Positions 10,479 to 23,896 are shown, counted from the first letter of the stretch. The stretch is 64,000 nucleotides of DNA from Panicum virgatum (GCF_016808335.1 NC_053141.1:27943581-28007580), one strand, 5' to 3'. Made by a program: numbers and translations. Notes: generated by a model from the sequence alone, not told the origin.

Positions 10479-11985
10479 CACCCCCACAGCCAGAATTTGC
10501 TTGCCCCGAGCAATAAGGTCGAAGAAAAGTGAAGCCTGGTTTCATGAACTCAAAGAATGCATAAGATTTATTTCTAAACTTTCCTCATACCTTGGATTCC
10601 GGGTGGCTAACACCTTCACCTTCGAATATTGATCCCCTAGAACAACTCGATGGAGAACATGATTCACTTCCTTTTCTTTGTACTTGGAGGTTTTGCAAGA
10701 TTTTCAAAACAGGAGGCATGCTCTCATCTCGTTCAACTCACTCTTAGTCTCTCATTTTGTGTTTGAATCTCACTAAGGCCTTTAGAGAAAACCTCTCCTA
10801 CGTTTAAATAGGCTTTTGTGTGGCTCAAGGTAGGGATAAACTTGCATATCTTCCTCATTTATTTTGCAAGATCAAAGATCTTGTCTTTGAGAGATCATGT
10901 CATCTTTTAGAACTTGGTCATGTGCATGTGTATGTGAGGGATGAATGTCCCTTTGAGTGGTTTTTGACTTTGGCTTCTCCATCTTTCCCCTTTGTCCCTT
11001 TTTTTGCTTGAGTAAGATTGTTGCTCACTCTTTTTTTTCAGGGGGATGGAGAGCTTTTGGCGAATCAGTTTTGATGGACTTTATTAATGAACGTGCACAA
11101 TGGATGACCAAAGTACTCGATGATCATGATATTTCTCGAAAGGCAATGATGTTTGATCAAGCTCAAAATGTCAAAAGATAGCCATGTGGGTTCAATTCTA
11201 TTCATGTATGGCTCTGGATAGGACTTTGTATGGTTGAAAGTGAATGAGAGTTGCCTTTTTTTTAGATTTTTAAAGAAACACTCCAAGACTTTGAATTAGA
11301 AAGAACATGTCTCTCATTTCATTATATCATGAGGGTCAATAAACAAAAGTTCAAGTGATCCTATCATGTAATAAGTTCCAAAGGTAACGAGTACTCGCAT
11401 AAGAAATAAAGCTTAGCCACCTTTGGAAGTCATGAGTTCCCTTCCAAGAGTTTCATTCAAAATTTAATTTTATTTCATTTAGAACTAATTTGAATGAAAT
11501 CAGGAATGAAAAGAAGGATGGGGTTGCAAACCTCCGTGACAAGTTGTTATGTCGATGTTTTGGTTAGGCACATGTCTAACCTAGCTACCTGATCTTGAGT
11601 TGCATCAAATTTTGCTCAACTTCACCAAAGAGTCTGTCTCAGTGTTGTTCATGATGTTCATCTGCGCACTTGATGAAAATATTAGGATAGGGGGTCGGTT
11701 GGCACACAAATGTGCACCAACCAACTAAAGCACAAGCATGAAGCATTTATTTCATTTCATTTTAAGTTTTTTTCAAACATAACTGGGCGCTTCTGAAAAA
11801 AAAAACTTGAGAAATAAACTGGCGCCCATTATCCTAGACTAGGGTAAGGAACGTTTAAGGTCTGGCGATGACCATAATCGAGGGCTTTAGCTCGAATAAC
11901 TCATAGTCGTTTATCACTTTGAGTTCCGGTAGTTCGGGCTCGAGGAATATTTACAACATTCCCATCATCGTCCTGGAGGGTTTAT
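10479..11985 (-). other. Element B: region between integrase and 3' LTR
   Basis: About 1.5 kb of AT-rich sequence on the 3' side of B. I find no convincing reading frame or known motif on either strand beyond the polypurine-like tract at 10479-10492. Athila elements often carry an env-like region here, but nothing recognisable remains. Confidence 0.5.
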
Positions 11986-12800
11986 TAGATAAGGCTCTTT
12001 CTACTTACTTCTAAGCTTATCACGACCAATCAAATGAAGGTGGGAATTAAAGAGTAGTACCTTATTTTCCCATTTGGAAATGCTTGATCTTGATCTGCTT
12101 ATCGTGTCATCTTTTCATCTGCTCCTTGTAGAGCTTGGAGCTGTGGTAAGCCTACTTCCTCCATTCATCCAATTTAGCCCATTGGATTTGACTTTTAACC
12201 ACGGCTGATTGAAGATCCATTTTTCACCTCTTAATTGCCCCGTGGGATCTGAACTCAAGGTCAAATGGTGTATGACAAGTTTTGCCATAGATCAGCTGGT
12301 GCAGGTAATTGTCCAATCAGCATCTTGAAGGCTGTTCAATAGGTCCAGAGTGCCTCGGGTATCATGCTATTCCATCATTTCCCCATGTCATTCGCTATCT
12401 TCTGCAGAATGTTTCTGATCGTCTTGTTAGATATTTCTGCCTGGCCATTGGTCTAGGGATGGTATGGAGTAGCAGCCCGGTGGTTTTACTCTCAACTCGC
12501 TGAAACACTTCCTGTAGGTCTTGTCTTGTGAAGTGTGAGCCTTCACCACAAAACATGACTCTTGGAAATTCAAAGCAAGGAATTGTGATTTCCAGAATCA
12601 TCTTTTTTGAATTCTTCGAGTCGGCCACAACATAGGAAGTGCTTCATCCATTTGGACAAATAGTCCTTGGCCTCCAAGATGCATTTGCTCTGACATAGGG
12701 AAAGACTCACAAAGTGAACTCCCCATAAGTTGATTACTTCCAACTGAAGGTTGCTCTTCAGTGGCGTAGCATCTGACATCTTGGGCACCGCATAGATTCT
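11986..12800 (-). pseudogene. Element B: integrase core and C-terminus (decayed)
   Basis: On the minus strand, several broken frames line up with Athila-type integrase. WGVHFV (about 12705-12722) stands where WGIDFMG is expected, so the first catalytic Asp is His. FPRVMFCGEGSHF (about 12530-12568) replaces the second Asp by Gly. A TIPRPMARQKYLTRR stretch corresponds to the HPQTNGQAE region. PYQLIYGKTCH and KLYKEQMKR (12290-12090) follow in the C-terminal part. Multiple stops occur. Both catalytic aspartates are lost. Confidence 0.75.
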
Positions 12801-13330
12801 TTAGCGTCTTAAAACTTGGTTGGCTAGAATTATACATTCTGCCAAACCTAAGCATTGATACGGAATACTCCGTAGTGTCATCCTTATGGTAAGGAGTAGC
12901 ACGCTCAAGAATCTCGCGGGTCTCACATAGCGGGATGCAGCGGTTGGAGTAAACCAATAGCACGGACTTCAATAGATAGGGGTTCTCCCAAGGGTGGTAT
13001 TTGCTGAGGTGAATATAACTTCTTCTTATCTTCATCTAGAGATATATATATCCAGTTTCCATAAAATTCACTTAGTTCTTGTACCTTGGACTAGATATAG
13101 TGATCTCCAGAAGAGTATCATCTCTCAAGAAGTCAATCAGTTACTCGAATCCTTGAGAGATGAGCTGCCACACAATTTTCTGCTCCTACCTTATCTCTGA
13201 TTTCCAAATCAAATTCTTGTAGGAGCAGAATCCAACGGATGAGTCATGGCTTGTCTTCCATCTTGATCACAGGTGCTTTAGTGTAGCATGATCCGTGTAT
13301 GCTATCACCTTAGCACCAACCAAGTAGGAG
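12801..13330 (-). pseudogene. Element B: RNase H tail and integrase zinc region (very decayed)
   Basis: Between the RNase H motif at 13337-13525 and the integrase core, the minus strand has open stretches such as 13035-12598. It includes the segment 'atcctatcactcat'-like tether coding, but individual motifs are not firm. The position implies the end of RNase H and the HHCC module. I cannot place the zinc ligands with confidence. Confidence 0.4.
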
Positions 13331-14430
13331 CTGAACTTAAGGCAAATACCAACGCCAAAAGTTCCTTCTCCGTTGTTGCATAACGAAGCTCCAGGTCAAT
13401 GTCTTACTTGCATAAGATTTGGCATAATGCTGATTATCCTTGCATTGACCCGGCACTACTCCGACGGCGTAGTCATTTGCATCGCACGTGGTCCCGAAAA
13501 GAAATTTCCAATCGGGAGGATGCATGATGGGTGAAGAAACGAGTGCTCATGGCACTCAATGTCCGAGGACAATCTTTTCTCTGACCATAAAGTGACACTT
13601 CTCCCAATTAAGGTTAAAGTGTGTTTCTTGGCAATTCTTGAGAACTTTGTCTGAATTCTCAAGGTAATCTTTGCCAGGGACTGAGAAATCATCCATGAAA
13701 CCCTTCATGATGCTCTTTATTTGGTCAGAGAAAGTCGCCATCTTACACGTCTGAAGTAAAGCAGGTGCATTGCAAAGACCAACGACATTCACCAGTAGGT
13801 TAATGTGCCATAGGGACAGGTGAAGGTAGTCTTACTTGGTCATACGAATTTGGTGATGACCAGAATATCCGTCAAAGTATTGGAAGAATAAGTGATTAGC
13901 CAGCCATTCAAGCATCTCGTCAAAGAAGGGGAGAGGATAGTGGTCATTTCGGATAGTCTTGTTGATTATCGATACACGTCCGTGATGACTTTAATCTGGG
14001 ATATGAGCACTCTACTCTCAGAGGTAATTGCTCCCTTCTTTGGGACCACTTGAACTAGGCTGACCAAAACACTGTCTTACACGGGGTTGATGACACCCGC
14101 GTGTAGTAGTATCAATACCTCTTGGTTCACTACCTTCCTCATCGCATTGTTCAGCCATCACTGGTGCTTTCAGGATGACTTATGGTCCGGTTCCATAAAA
14201 ATGTGATGGGTGCACAAGTCGGGGTTGATCCCCTTTCTAGTCCTGGAGAGAATACCTGATGATGGACCGGTACTTCTCTAGGACTGCAACGAGTAGCCAA
14301 GTCTCACCCGCTGTCAGCTTGTCGCTGATGAAGACTGGCATGCTACTGTTGTTGTTGGAGAAAGGCGAACTTCAGCCTAGGAGGCAGCGGTTTCAGCTCA
14401 GGAAGAAGTTGTTGCGGTTTTTCTTCTTCG
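13331..14430 (-). pseudogene. Element B: reverse transcriptase and RNase H (Athila type)
   Basis: Reading leftwards: LKPLPPRLKFAF and KYRSII (14420-14240), NQEVLILLHAGVINP (about 14140-14090), VQVVPKKGAIT, the degenerate YSGHHQIR segment (about 13860), GLCNAPA, the FMDDFSV catalytic box (about 13690-13710), LNWEKCHFMVREKIVLGH (ending 13556), then PDWKFLF...CDANDYAVGVV and YASKTL of RNase H (13525-13400). This order and wording are those of Athila-lineage gypsy elements. At least five frame changes or stops separate the blocks. The catalytic FMDD is preserved. Confidence 0.85.
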
Positions 14431-15090
14431 TTGAACTTGAGGTGGTCGTCCGGATCTGTTTCCTAGGTGAAGTGAATGGCATCTTCTTCAGAGATAAACC
14501 ACCTTCTCCACTAGATCTTGCTCCGGTCTAGTCTTTTATATTACCTGAACAGACTAGACTGACCAGGATCTTATCTTTGTCAACCTCGAGCTGTGAAGAG
14601 TAGCTCGGTATCCATTAGGGTTGACAAGTACCTCTATTGGCTGACCGATCAAGAGAACTTTTCACCTTTAGGGATATTGAAGATGTGGAGATCCAGAAAG
14701 ATCTTGTTATGAGGATCTTCAGGGACATAACATGGAAAAATCTCCTTACTCTCCATCATCTGGCCATCGATCCACTTCGGGTGCTTATGGGAGAAGGACA
14801 CGATTTCCTTTGGATCGTAGAAATTCTCTTGTGGTGCAGCGTCCCCAATAGTGCAGAGGAGTTTTCAGGAATTGAATTCCGTTCCTCTATCCATTCCTTG
14901 CTAGTGATCACAGTAAGACCCTCAATCTGTGATGTAGCATCTGGAATGAATGCCTCAGATCTTGAACATATGCACTTATGCTCCTTCGGCATGTTTGAAA
15001 CATGACCGAGGTCATGATGAGCATTGGCATATCATCAATGAGTGGCTCATAATCTGTGGACTTGATTGGTTCGGTAATTTCCACTATATG
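14431..15090 (-). pseudogene. Element B: gag-protease spacer, decayed
   Basis: In Athila elements this interval holds the rest of gag and the protease. The minus strand has open stretches (14992-14756 and others), but I cannot find a convincing D-S/T-G protease motif. I mark it as decayed coding sequence on position alone. Confidence 0.4.
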
Positions 15091-15560
15091 TGGTGGAGGT
15101 GAGAGGAAGCAGCTGATAGGGTGATCAGTTGGTTTGGGTGGAAGAGAAAACCAACGAAATGTTGCTTCAGCATCTTCCGGAATTTGATGAGGTATCCCAG
15201 ATTTTGCCATTAGCAAAGATCTTTCCCACACTGTTCCAAGTGCGAACACTTTGGTAGCAGGGGAGCAAAATTCATCCTTCAACTTGATCCAATCTCCTCT
15301 AACTCTCCCTGCCGTCTGGTCTTACCAAATTTTCGCTTCGCCCGTCAGAGAGAACGGGGAGAGCTTCACCGTAAGGTGTTTTGGTTCGAACCGGGTATGG
15401 TTGAATTCCAGCAGGGATTCTTGTCCTTTATCATAGAGAAGGACTTTACGCGAACCATGATTTACGAGGTTGGGACTGATCACGTAACCATCAGATAAGG
15501 GGGGGATGGTAAGATGGTGGCCGTTCCAAATACTCGTGGGATGGAACTGTCAGATAACTA
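15091..15560 (-). pseudogene. Element B: gag (capsid region)
   Basis: The minus-strand frame contains FEPKHLTVKLSPFSLTGEAKIW (split by a stop), then DWIKLKDEFC. This is the typical plant retrotransposon Gag signature (LxPFSLxGxAKxW...W..L...F). Gag would form the virus-like particle. A TAA replaces the residue after the conserved Trp, and further decay follows. It lies directly downstream of the primer binding site, as expected. Confidence 0.75.
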
Positions 15561-15630
15561 GGAGTAGAACTCCATGTGGATGGGCGGAAAGGTGTACAGC
15601 TGAACGAATTCTAGACTAGTGTTGCTACCG

Positions 15631-15649
15631 TTCCCCGGCAACGGCGCCA
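15631..15649 (-). other. Element B primer binding site (tRNA-Asp type)
   Basis: On the minus strand the sequence TGGCGCCGTTGCCGGGGAA begins 7 bases from the LTR end. It equals the complement of the 3' end of plant tRNA-Asp. It gives the minus orientation and fits the Athila assignment. Confidence 0.9.
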
Positions 15650-15656
15650 GAAAGCT

Positions 15657-16085
15657 TGTTGGCACTTCTTAGCCTGAACGAATTACTCCGCAAAGCGCAC
15701 AGAGACCGATTGTAGCTTTCACCAGGGAGTATACCTGGGATATCGAATCCAAGGAATGGTAAAGCTTTGACCAAACCTAGAACTAGTTCAACCGGAACCA
15801 CCAGGGGAAGAGAGATAAGTGGGTAGAGGGTCTAACATCGGTTAGGCCAACTCATTACCTAGAGGACTTGCAACTAAACTATCTTGATCTGCTTCGGCGG
15901 CTGAAAGAGGAAGGACTTCAGAAAGGGGTGAGAGGGGAGTCCAACGGCAACCTGCAACTACTGCTATGAAAACACCCAAATGTGGTGGACTACGAGGGAC
16001 GGATAGGGCTGTCACCACCTACCGCTTACCACAACGGTTCCGTGGGGTGGAACACAATCCTATGTAACTAATGAAGTCTAGGCAC
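15657..16085 (-). repeat. Element B 5' LTR, inner part (429 bp)
   Basis: Begins TGTTGGCACTTCTTAGCC, matching the left LTR at 9765. Element C interrupts it at 16085, and the LTR resumes at 25375. The last five bases, GGCAC (16081-16085), are the TSD of C. Confidence 0.9.
16081..16085. repeat. TSD GGCAC of element C (left copy)
   Basis: GGCAC precedes TGTTGGCGCTCC and is repeated after GGAGCGTCAACA at 25370-25374, a perfect 5-bp TSD. It shows that 16086-25369 is a complete insertion. Confidence 0.97.
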
Positions 16086-17547
16086 TGTTGGCGCTCCATA
16101 AGTACCCATTTTATCCCTTGTTTATCCATTATAATGGCATGAATTTAATATCAAAATTACTAACCGTCCTAACCCCGGCCTAATTATTGGTACATTTTCA
16201 CACATGCACATATATTTTGGAGGAACTTCATTTTTGCAGGTTTTTGGCCTATTTTGGAGCATGAAATGACGAGGCCCGTGAGCGAGTGCTAACACGGAGA
16301 AAGACGAAGGCCAAAGCCCAAAGGAAGGACCAAAGCCCATGTTGATTCGAAGCCCATTCATGCACATCCGTCCTCCAAGAGAGCCCAAAGGACCAAGCCC
16401 ACGAAGATGAGATCAAGATACTTCGGGATTAAGCAAAGCAAATGAAGATTTAAGGAAAGATTCCCTATCCTATCCTTTCCTCGAAGATATCTCCAAGATA
16501 ACGACGTCCAAAGGGGTGCAATCGTGAAGGACATAAACTCTAGAAGATGCGAGGAGTCTACACGCGAAAGATGAGACCGAGGCGAGCCCGAAACAGGGTA
16601 GGCCGGCTGGCCTAGGCCCATGGGGCCGGTCGGCCTAGCCCATTTCTAAGGTGGTTTGGCCTCCCCTTCGACCCGTGGCTTCCTCGGCTTATAAATAGCT
16701 CGCACCTTATTCAACTCGAAGCATCCATCCACTAAGAACTCGATGAAAACCTAGTGCCAAGACTGGAGGGAGACGACGGCCGCCGCAAGTCTTCGAAGTT
16801 GTCTAGGAGATGGCTTAGGCCGACCCTAGCCAGCCGTGGCCTCCCTGCGTGGTTGAGCCATGGCGGAGTTCATGAGCTAGTTGGATTCATCGATGGTGTG
16901 CACATGGCGGTGATGATTCAAACGAATCTATTATGTGAGTAATGATAATCATGTCTTCCGAATCTATTAGCGATTATGTTCTCTCTTTCGATTTCGTTCT
17001 TCTCTTTGGGTTTGCTTCATCTTAGATCTATTATCGAGATAGATCGCTTAGCATGATCTTGTAGTCATGGTGGCTAGAGGTTCATGGCGGAACTACCAAA
17101 GGGGGTTTGACTTGCTTCAGGGTATTTCGTCCAAAAGGGTGGCGTCGTGATAGGCCGTTGCCACAGAGTAGGCAGAGTATCGAGGGATCGGAATTGGAGA
17201 TTTTGGGTTTAAAGATGCTTTTGATTGAGATGCATGATTTATCCGCTCGTTAGCTTGAACTACAACTAGATGACGATAGGCCTAGTCATATCTTTGGTTT
17301 TGCTATGATCAAGCCTATGTTCATGGATGAGATCAACCTTTACATATCACTCATATCTATTAAAGGTTTACCCTTTATATGCAATCAATGCTTCATGTTA
17401 GGATAGATCCATTAGATTAGATGGAAAACCTTAGGTAGTTCTTTGTCGATCCACGGATTGATAAACCTTGGGGGAATACTCTAAGGGAAAAGCTACACGA
17501 ACTGTGCGCTTACGGTATACAAATCGGGGCACCAAGGAGCGTCAACA
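16086..17547 (+). repeat. Element C 5' LTR
   Basis: Runs from TGTTGGCGCTCC to GGAGCGTCAACA, so the ends are 12-base inverted repeats apart from one changed base at the start. It contains a GC palindromic patch (about 16600-16640, GGCCGGCTGGCCTAGG facing GGCCGGTCGGCCTAG) just upstream of the promoter. It matches 23911-25369 along its whole length. Confidence 0.95.
16690..16697 (+). promoter_or_regulatory. TATA box of element C 5' LTR
   Basis: TATAAATA follows CTCGGCT and lies about 605 bp into the LTR. The same box is at 24514-24521 in the 3' LTR. It is a good Pol II LTR promoter candidate, and transcription would be expected to start about 30 bp downstream. Confidence 0.7.
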
Positions 17548-17555
17548 AGCTTTTC

Positions 17556-17573
17556 TGGCGCCATTGCCGGGGA
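17556..17573 (+). other. Element C primer binding site (tRNA-Asp type)
   Basis: TGGCGCCATTGCCGGGGA starts 9 bases after the LTR end and differs by one base from the complement of plant tRNA-Asp. It is the same primer class as element B. Confidence 0.88.
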
Positions 17574-20500
17574 TCGGCAACACGAACCCTAGGGCGATCT
17601 ATCTAGTTTTTGGACTAACCCTAATTTTATTATTGCATATATCCTGTGTTTCTTGTTTGTGTCCATGAATGCAGGTAAAACCCTAGACACAAAGTGATTG
17701 AGAAGTTCTCAACGTCCGTACTTTGACAAGTCCAATCTCACTCAAGCAAGTTGATGGCTACGTGAAGACCCGCTCTTTAGTGGTAGGTGCTAACTTTTGT
17801 TAGTGGCCCAGCATCCGCTATCGAGTCCCCACTCCCTAAAGCAAAAGATGATAAATAAGGTACGCCGCCGTGTCAATTGATTTTAAAGACTAATGTTTTT
17901 GGGAAAAATTAGTTTGTTCAAGCAATAGGTATGAAGCATGCCCGCGAAGAAAATCGTGCGATCGGATCATCATCATCTCCAAAGTGTTACTGTTGTAATG
18001 AGTTTTTCGTCCAAGATTAGGGAAGTACCATGAGCAAATAATAGATTATTTTGAAGCTCCATCAAGTCTACTTTCCAACGCATCAAGAATCATGAATTTT
18101 GGAGATCGGTATGAAGAGTTATGGTAAAATCTTTCAACGTTGCGCATTCTGAAATGTCTCGGGACAGAGCGTAGTGCCGGAGTAAAATGACCATAACTTC
18201 TTCATCCGGAGTCCGTTTGGGATTGATGACCACTCATTGAAAAGGTAATTTCATAAGGCTTTCATGGAGTAGAATTTTGGTACATATTCTGTGCAGGATG
18301 ATCAAGGAATTCAACGAAGAAGAGGCAGCAACAAACAATGGAGAAAGTGATGATGATGTCGCAAGATGTTTGGAGAACCTTGTGCACAAAAGTTGATGAT
18401 TTGAAGTTGACCAACGCTAGAGGTAACAAGATTAGAGGAACCATGATGCCACCCATCTTCTCCATGGGATGCTCAAGAAACTTCTAGTCGAGTGCAATCA
18501 AAGAAAGAGACCGCTCTGATCATCGACACAAAGCACGGGAGCCTCCTTCGATCCCGACACCTTAGGCAAAGCAAGAACCATGGAGACAGACCATTGGAGC
18601 CATGCTACTCTCTGGTGAATCAATGGTGATGACCTTGAAGCCAAGGATGCACAACAAGACACTCCGAAGACCACAAGATCAAGATCATCGACATCTTCGG
18701 ATCGATTCATAAGAAGTCATTGTTATCATCAATATTCTGCTAAACCTCAGAAGCAAATCGCAACATATTTTTGGATATTCAAAAGCTCCACGAAGTTCCC
18801 GTCCCAACAAATCAAGAACCAAGTCAATCGGAGATTCCTACAAGCGGGTATGGCCAAAACATTGAAGGTTATGCACTCTGAAAATTTCTGGACAGCACGC
18901 AGCGCCAAAAGTGAAACGGGCATAACTCCCTCGTTTGGACTCCGTTTAAAGCGAATGACCACTCATTGGAAAGGTAATTTCATAAACTTTTCAATAGATC
19001 TATATTTTGGTATATGTTCTGTTGAGTATACAGGAGAGATTCCACGAAGAAGAGGCAGGAGCAATGCGATAAGAACAAGATAGAAAAGATGACGATGACA
19101 ACAATGAAGGGGAGCTTGGGCGATGTTTTCATCAAGCATACATGATAAAATTCAGAGGCTTGGAGCAGAGGAAGAACCCCAATGATATTGGCAAATGAAG
19201 GCACAAGCGGTCGATCTTCGACAAACGAAGATGTTGCAAACAAACCACGACGGATTACAAGAGCGCAACATTCAGCACATGGAGACGTGAGAAGCAAATC
19301 ACGACTGGACCACGAAGAGTGCATCAAGATGACATCTCGCACAAAGCACCACAACTCCAATGAGTATGAAAAAGCTCCGAGGCTAAGGTATACAGTGAAT
19401 TCTCAAGCTTCTATTGGTTTTGTTGATAATCTTTAAAAATCTCATGCTCGAACCGATAGTCGGAATGAAGGTTTAAATTCTATGCCTTGTTCTTTTCATG
19501 ATGATAGGCTAGAGTTTCTTGAGAAGCTTGATTTCATGCTTAAAGAACCTCTGCCTAATAATGAGCTCCGCACTATGCAAGAAACACATGCTGCATTTAA
19601 TTACACCATGCCTTGTTGATGAAATTTAATTGAGGATGTGATTATGTTGCATATGTTTACAAATAATTGCAAATCTCGATCTTGCTTTGCGCTTGGTCAA
19701 GCTCATGACCCTAAAAGAGCACATGTCGGGAGAAGCCCCGAATTTCACTAACCATGCAGGTCATGAAACTTAAATGATGAGGAGGGAAATGGTGCCCAAA
19801 ATTTTGAACACCATCATCAACATCTTCAAGTTTCAAGAACGGACGTCGCTAAGCCCCATCAATTTTGTGCACAAGTCCTAGAGATTTACAATGCAAGAAA
19901 GTTGAATATTTAGGATCTCTATCAAGTCCTCGGTTCAACGCATCGATGATCGATACAATTAAAGACCCACGGGAGGAGCTATGTCTCAAACATCGGAGAT
20001 GCATGTGCTGAAATCAGCACGGGGCAGATTGCAGTGACGCGGAAAAAGGGGCATAACTCTCTCAATTGGAATGCAGTTTTGGGCAAATGAAGACTTGTTG
20101 GAAAGAAGATTTCGTGCACCTTGCATTGGATCAATTGTTTGGAGCAATTCCCTATCTGGACAGAGAGGAAAATCCGTGAAAAGAAAGGTAGTGACGAAGG
20201 ACAACAAGAATGAGGTGACCATGATGTGAGAGACGATTGGGCAAGTTTTCCATTAAGCGTGATTGATCATGTCCAATATGGGAAGTGGAATAAGAGCTGC
20301 ATGGAACACCTTCACCTCTTGCATGAAGGACCATGGCTTCACATCAATGAGAAGGTATGTAAGAAAGTCGAGCTCTATGACTCTAAATGAAGCGCTTTGC
20401 GGGAGGCAACCCGATCTTTTGTTTTATATATATTAATATGACCGTCTACATTGCACTCTTTAATTGGAATATCAAGTAATATTGTACCATTGCTCTAATA

Positions 20501-23500
20501 AAAACCACAACTTCATGTTGTTCATTCTAAATGTTATTGTGGGAGCACTTTGTTATTTGATCTTGGGAAACTTGTAGACCTTTTTGTGTGCCTATTAGTG
20601 TCTTGAGTCTTTTTCTTTGTGTCCTTTTTAGAGAGATTTATGAAGCATTGCACCACCCTTTGATTCTAAACTTGTGGCTAGTTAACTTAGGATAACTCTC
20701 TTTTTGTTTTAGGACTTCCATATTTTCATGTCACACCATTTTGTTTGACCATATTGTTCTCCCATATCATGTGCATTTTATTCTCTACTTTGCACTGCAT
20801 TTACATTTTGCATCCACCTCGTTGTCCTCACTTTCATTTTGTTAGCTTGATCCTTCAGTAGAACTTTATTGATGAAAGCTTTCATATCCATGTTAATGCT
20901 TCACGTGAGCATTTTCCTTTTTGCAATCTTGTGTAAACATGGTGTTTAGACATGATTGAAGACCATCATCATTCAGTTTTATAAACCAAACTATGAGGTT
21001 GCATTTGGTTGGTTTATAAGCTTTGCAATGCGCTTTATTTTTTCTTGTGCTATGAAGGCCTATTGATCTTGGGATAGACATGGTGTTTTGACCTTGGTTA
21101 AATAAGTCTTTGTGGCTATGGAGAAGTTCGGCAACCTAGTTGTAAATATGGTGTTTAGAACTAGGTGTAAACATTGTCTTTGTTTATATATCTTCCTCTC
21201 ATTTGCATTTACACTAGCACACACGTACACTCACTAGGTTTTTATTTTTTTCGCTAAGCTAGCTATGCCACAAATTGAGATCTTAGGAATGGTAGGTTTG
21301 TCGGCAATTGTCTCTACTCCCGACTATCACCTTGGGGGTAGATTGTGCACTTGAATTGTTTTGCAGGCATGACAAAGCGTTCCCATGAATTCGTGATCAA
21401 AGAAGAAATCAAATTCGTCAACATCTCCAAAGTTCGAGAGCAAGCCCCGCTGTTTTCATCAAATTTTGCACATGGACAGAGATGTACAAGGAAGAAAAAG
21501 TTGATATTCAGAAGCTCCATGAAATTCCCGTTCCAACACATCCAAGATCAACGAATTTGAAGACCCGTACAAGGAGATATGGCAAGAAAATTGAACATTG
21601 CGCGTTCTGAAATTCGTCAGGGCAGATTGCAGCGCTGGGACAAAATGGACATAACTCTCTGTTCGGAATCAATTTTGGGCGAATGAGGACTCGTTGGAAA
21701 GAAAAATTCGTGCACTTCGCAATGGAGCAATGTTTCAATACACGTTCTGTTCTGGAAATTGAAAGAAAAAATTCATGAAGATGAGGCAGTAATGGGACAA
21801 CGAGGAATTGAAGGAGGCGACGATGACGTGAAGCAATGATTGGGACCATGACTTAGTTCAAGAAGAAGTTGAAGGAAAATTGAGGCAACAAAAGTGAAGA
21901 CACATTGAAGATGATATTCATACACATGAGGGAAGGACTTCAAGAATTGCAAGATGGTCCATCTTCTCCTTCCGCGCCTAGCATCATGCTAAGCATGAGG
22001 GAGGATTTCGTGGACAAGGAAGAAAGATCTCATGGAGTAAGATAATCACGGTTGCCACAAGATGCTCATGATTCTTCTTCTATGCTTAGCTCAATGCTTA
22101 AGTATGGGGGAGGCCGCGCTACACTTCATTACGAGCATCGAGAAGGACGGTAATTCTTCATCAACTCTCTCTTTTTCTAAATGCTTGCACATATATGCCT
22201 TCAACCATAGATGCAACCTTTGTATATATCTCTCAACCTATCACATGACTTCTAGGAGGACAACCTAGTTTTGTTTTTGTTTTCAATAAGTGTAGGATCA
22301 CCATAATTTGTGCTCACCACATTGATACATTTTGGCAATGCCTTATGCTTATGGAAAAATGATGAAAGTTGCTGCTTTGTTTTACCTACGCTATGTTGTA
22401 TATGACTTGACCATTTGCTCTCAATTAAATGGAATTAAAATAATTAAATACCGGATCTTTTATTTGTGGAGGTTAAATGACTAAATTCTAAACCCACATA
22501 TTCTATGTTGCTCTTTGATTTAAGTCTACCGAGGACCTTACACCTTGTGTTGTTTAATTTGAAAACATAATTCCTATGCTATCTACATTTGTGAATCTCT
22601 TGCAAAGTTCTACCTACCAAAGCCTATACATACATATTCTTTCATGATGAAACCTTTAGATTGCAAACTTATATTTTGATGAGTTGGATTAAGATTGATT
22701 TCTTTGGTACGAGACTAAGAAGCTGGTCATTCCATTTTTTTGTGTAACCTTCTTTTTGCTAGCCTATTTATCCATGCATTGTGAGTTTCTACTTCGGAAA
22801 TCTTACAAACCTCGCTGGATATCCACCCTAAACCAAAAACATCTTTTTGTGATTACCTCCTTGACCACAACCCACTTTGAGTATGGATTATCATTTCGAC
22901 GGAATCAAAAGAATCAAGGGCATCATATAAAGAAAAGTTTTAGGAGACAAGGCTCCTCGAGATTCAAGTGGTTCTACGAAGAAGAAGGTGAATTTGAGAT
23001 ACTTACCCTAGCTTGTTGGTTCTCCCACTATTCATACTCGAGGACGAGCATTCGTTCAAGCATGGGGGGATGGCTGGGTAAGTATTCTATGTTATCAAAA
23101 GTTCTAAGGAGCAAAAAGAAAGAAAAAAAGAAAGAAAGAGGAAAATAGAAAAATGATAGAAAAAGAAAAAAAAGAGAAGAATAAAATGCTCCTTAGCTCT
23201 TTTTGGCTTCGTTAATTTTCCAAGTTACTTTGAAGAACTATTCCATACTCAAATCTTCCAACCATGTGCAATCCGATAACGAGAACTTCATTTGTGTCTC
23301 GGGATCATCCATTTGCTACTTGCACATGTCGACCTATCTAAATGTGTGTGTTTCATCTTTCCCCCTCTCCAACATTATTTTCCAATGGCCTTTTTGACTA
23401 GTCTCGGTAATTCCATTAGATCTCTCTCTTAGTTTGATAATATTTCAAGTATAATGTTTTGCTAGGATTGTTTTTACCTACCAAGCTCCACATAAGTCTT

Positions 23501-23896
23501 CCACTTTTATATATGAGTAGAATATGTTGAAGACAATCTAATGTAGGCTTGAGCGACTTGATGAGATGAGTATTTCCATGATCTTTTGCAAGAGAACCTC
23601 ACTTATATTTGATATGCATTCTTTTGAAAACTCTTCACGATGAAACAAGGTAAAGGTTTGAAGTTCGCTTAAGTTTGAGAGCATTGCATTTATTTATTAT
23701 TGTGGCTTGTTCTTTAATTGCTAGTCTATCTTCCATAATGAAAAAGTAGCCGGTCACAATATGAACTTAAATGCTAAATACTTGAGAGAGCAATATGTCA
23801 TGTTATGTATGACTAAGTGCAGAGAGCACATTGAGGGGCAACACTGATTTCTTTATAAGCAAAGCTCCTGGACTTACTCAAGGACGAGCAAGATTT
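17574..23896 (+). other. Element C interior, non-coding, with four diverged repeat modules
   Basis: No conserved protein domain is seen, and the short open frames do not resemble retroelement proteins. Four diverged modules recur at about 18030-18360, 18750-19090, 19890-20200 and 21480-21810. Each has an 'agctccat/cgaagttc...tcaagaa' part, a 'cataactc...tc..ttggaatc' part, a 'cattggaaaggtaattt' part and a 'gaagaagaggcag' end. From about 22000 the phrase 'tcaagcatgggggag' recurs (about 21990, 22090, 23055, 23897), resembling the element's own polypurine region. A poly-purine stretch lies at 23107-23185. Confidence 0.75.

Noticed and set aside
22756..23148. A 130-codon frame in element C as a gag remnant
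   Set aside because: No Gag signature is present. The Lys-rich end comes from a purine tract, and neighbouring frames are of similar length by chance.
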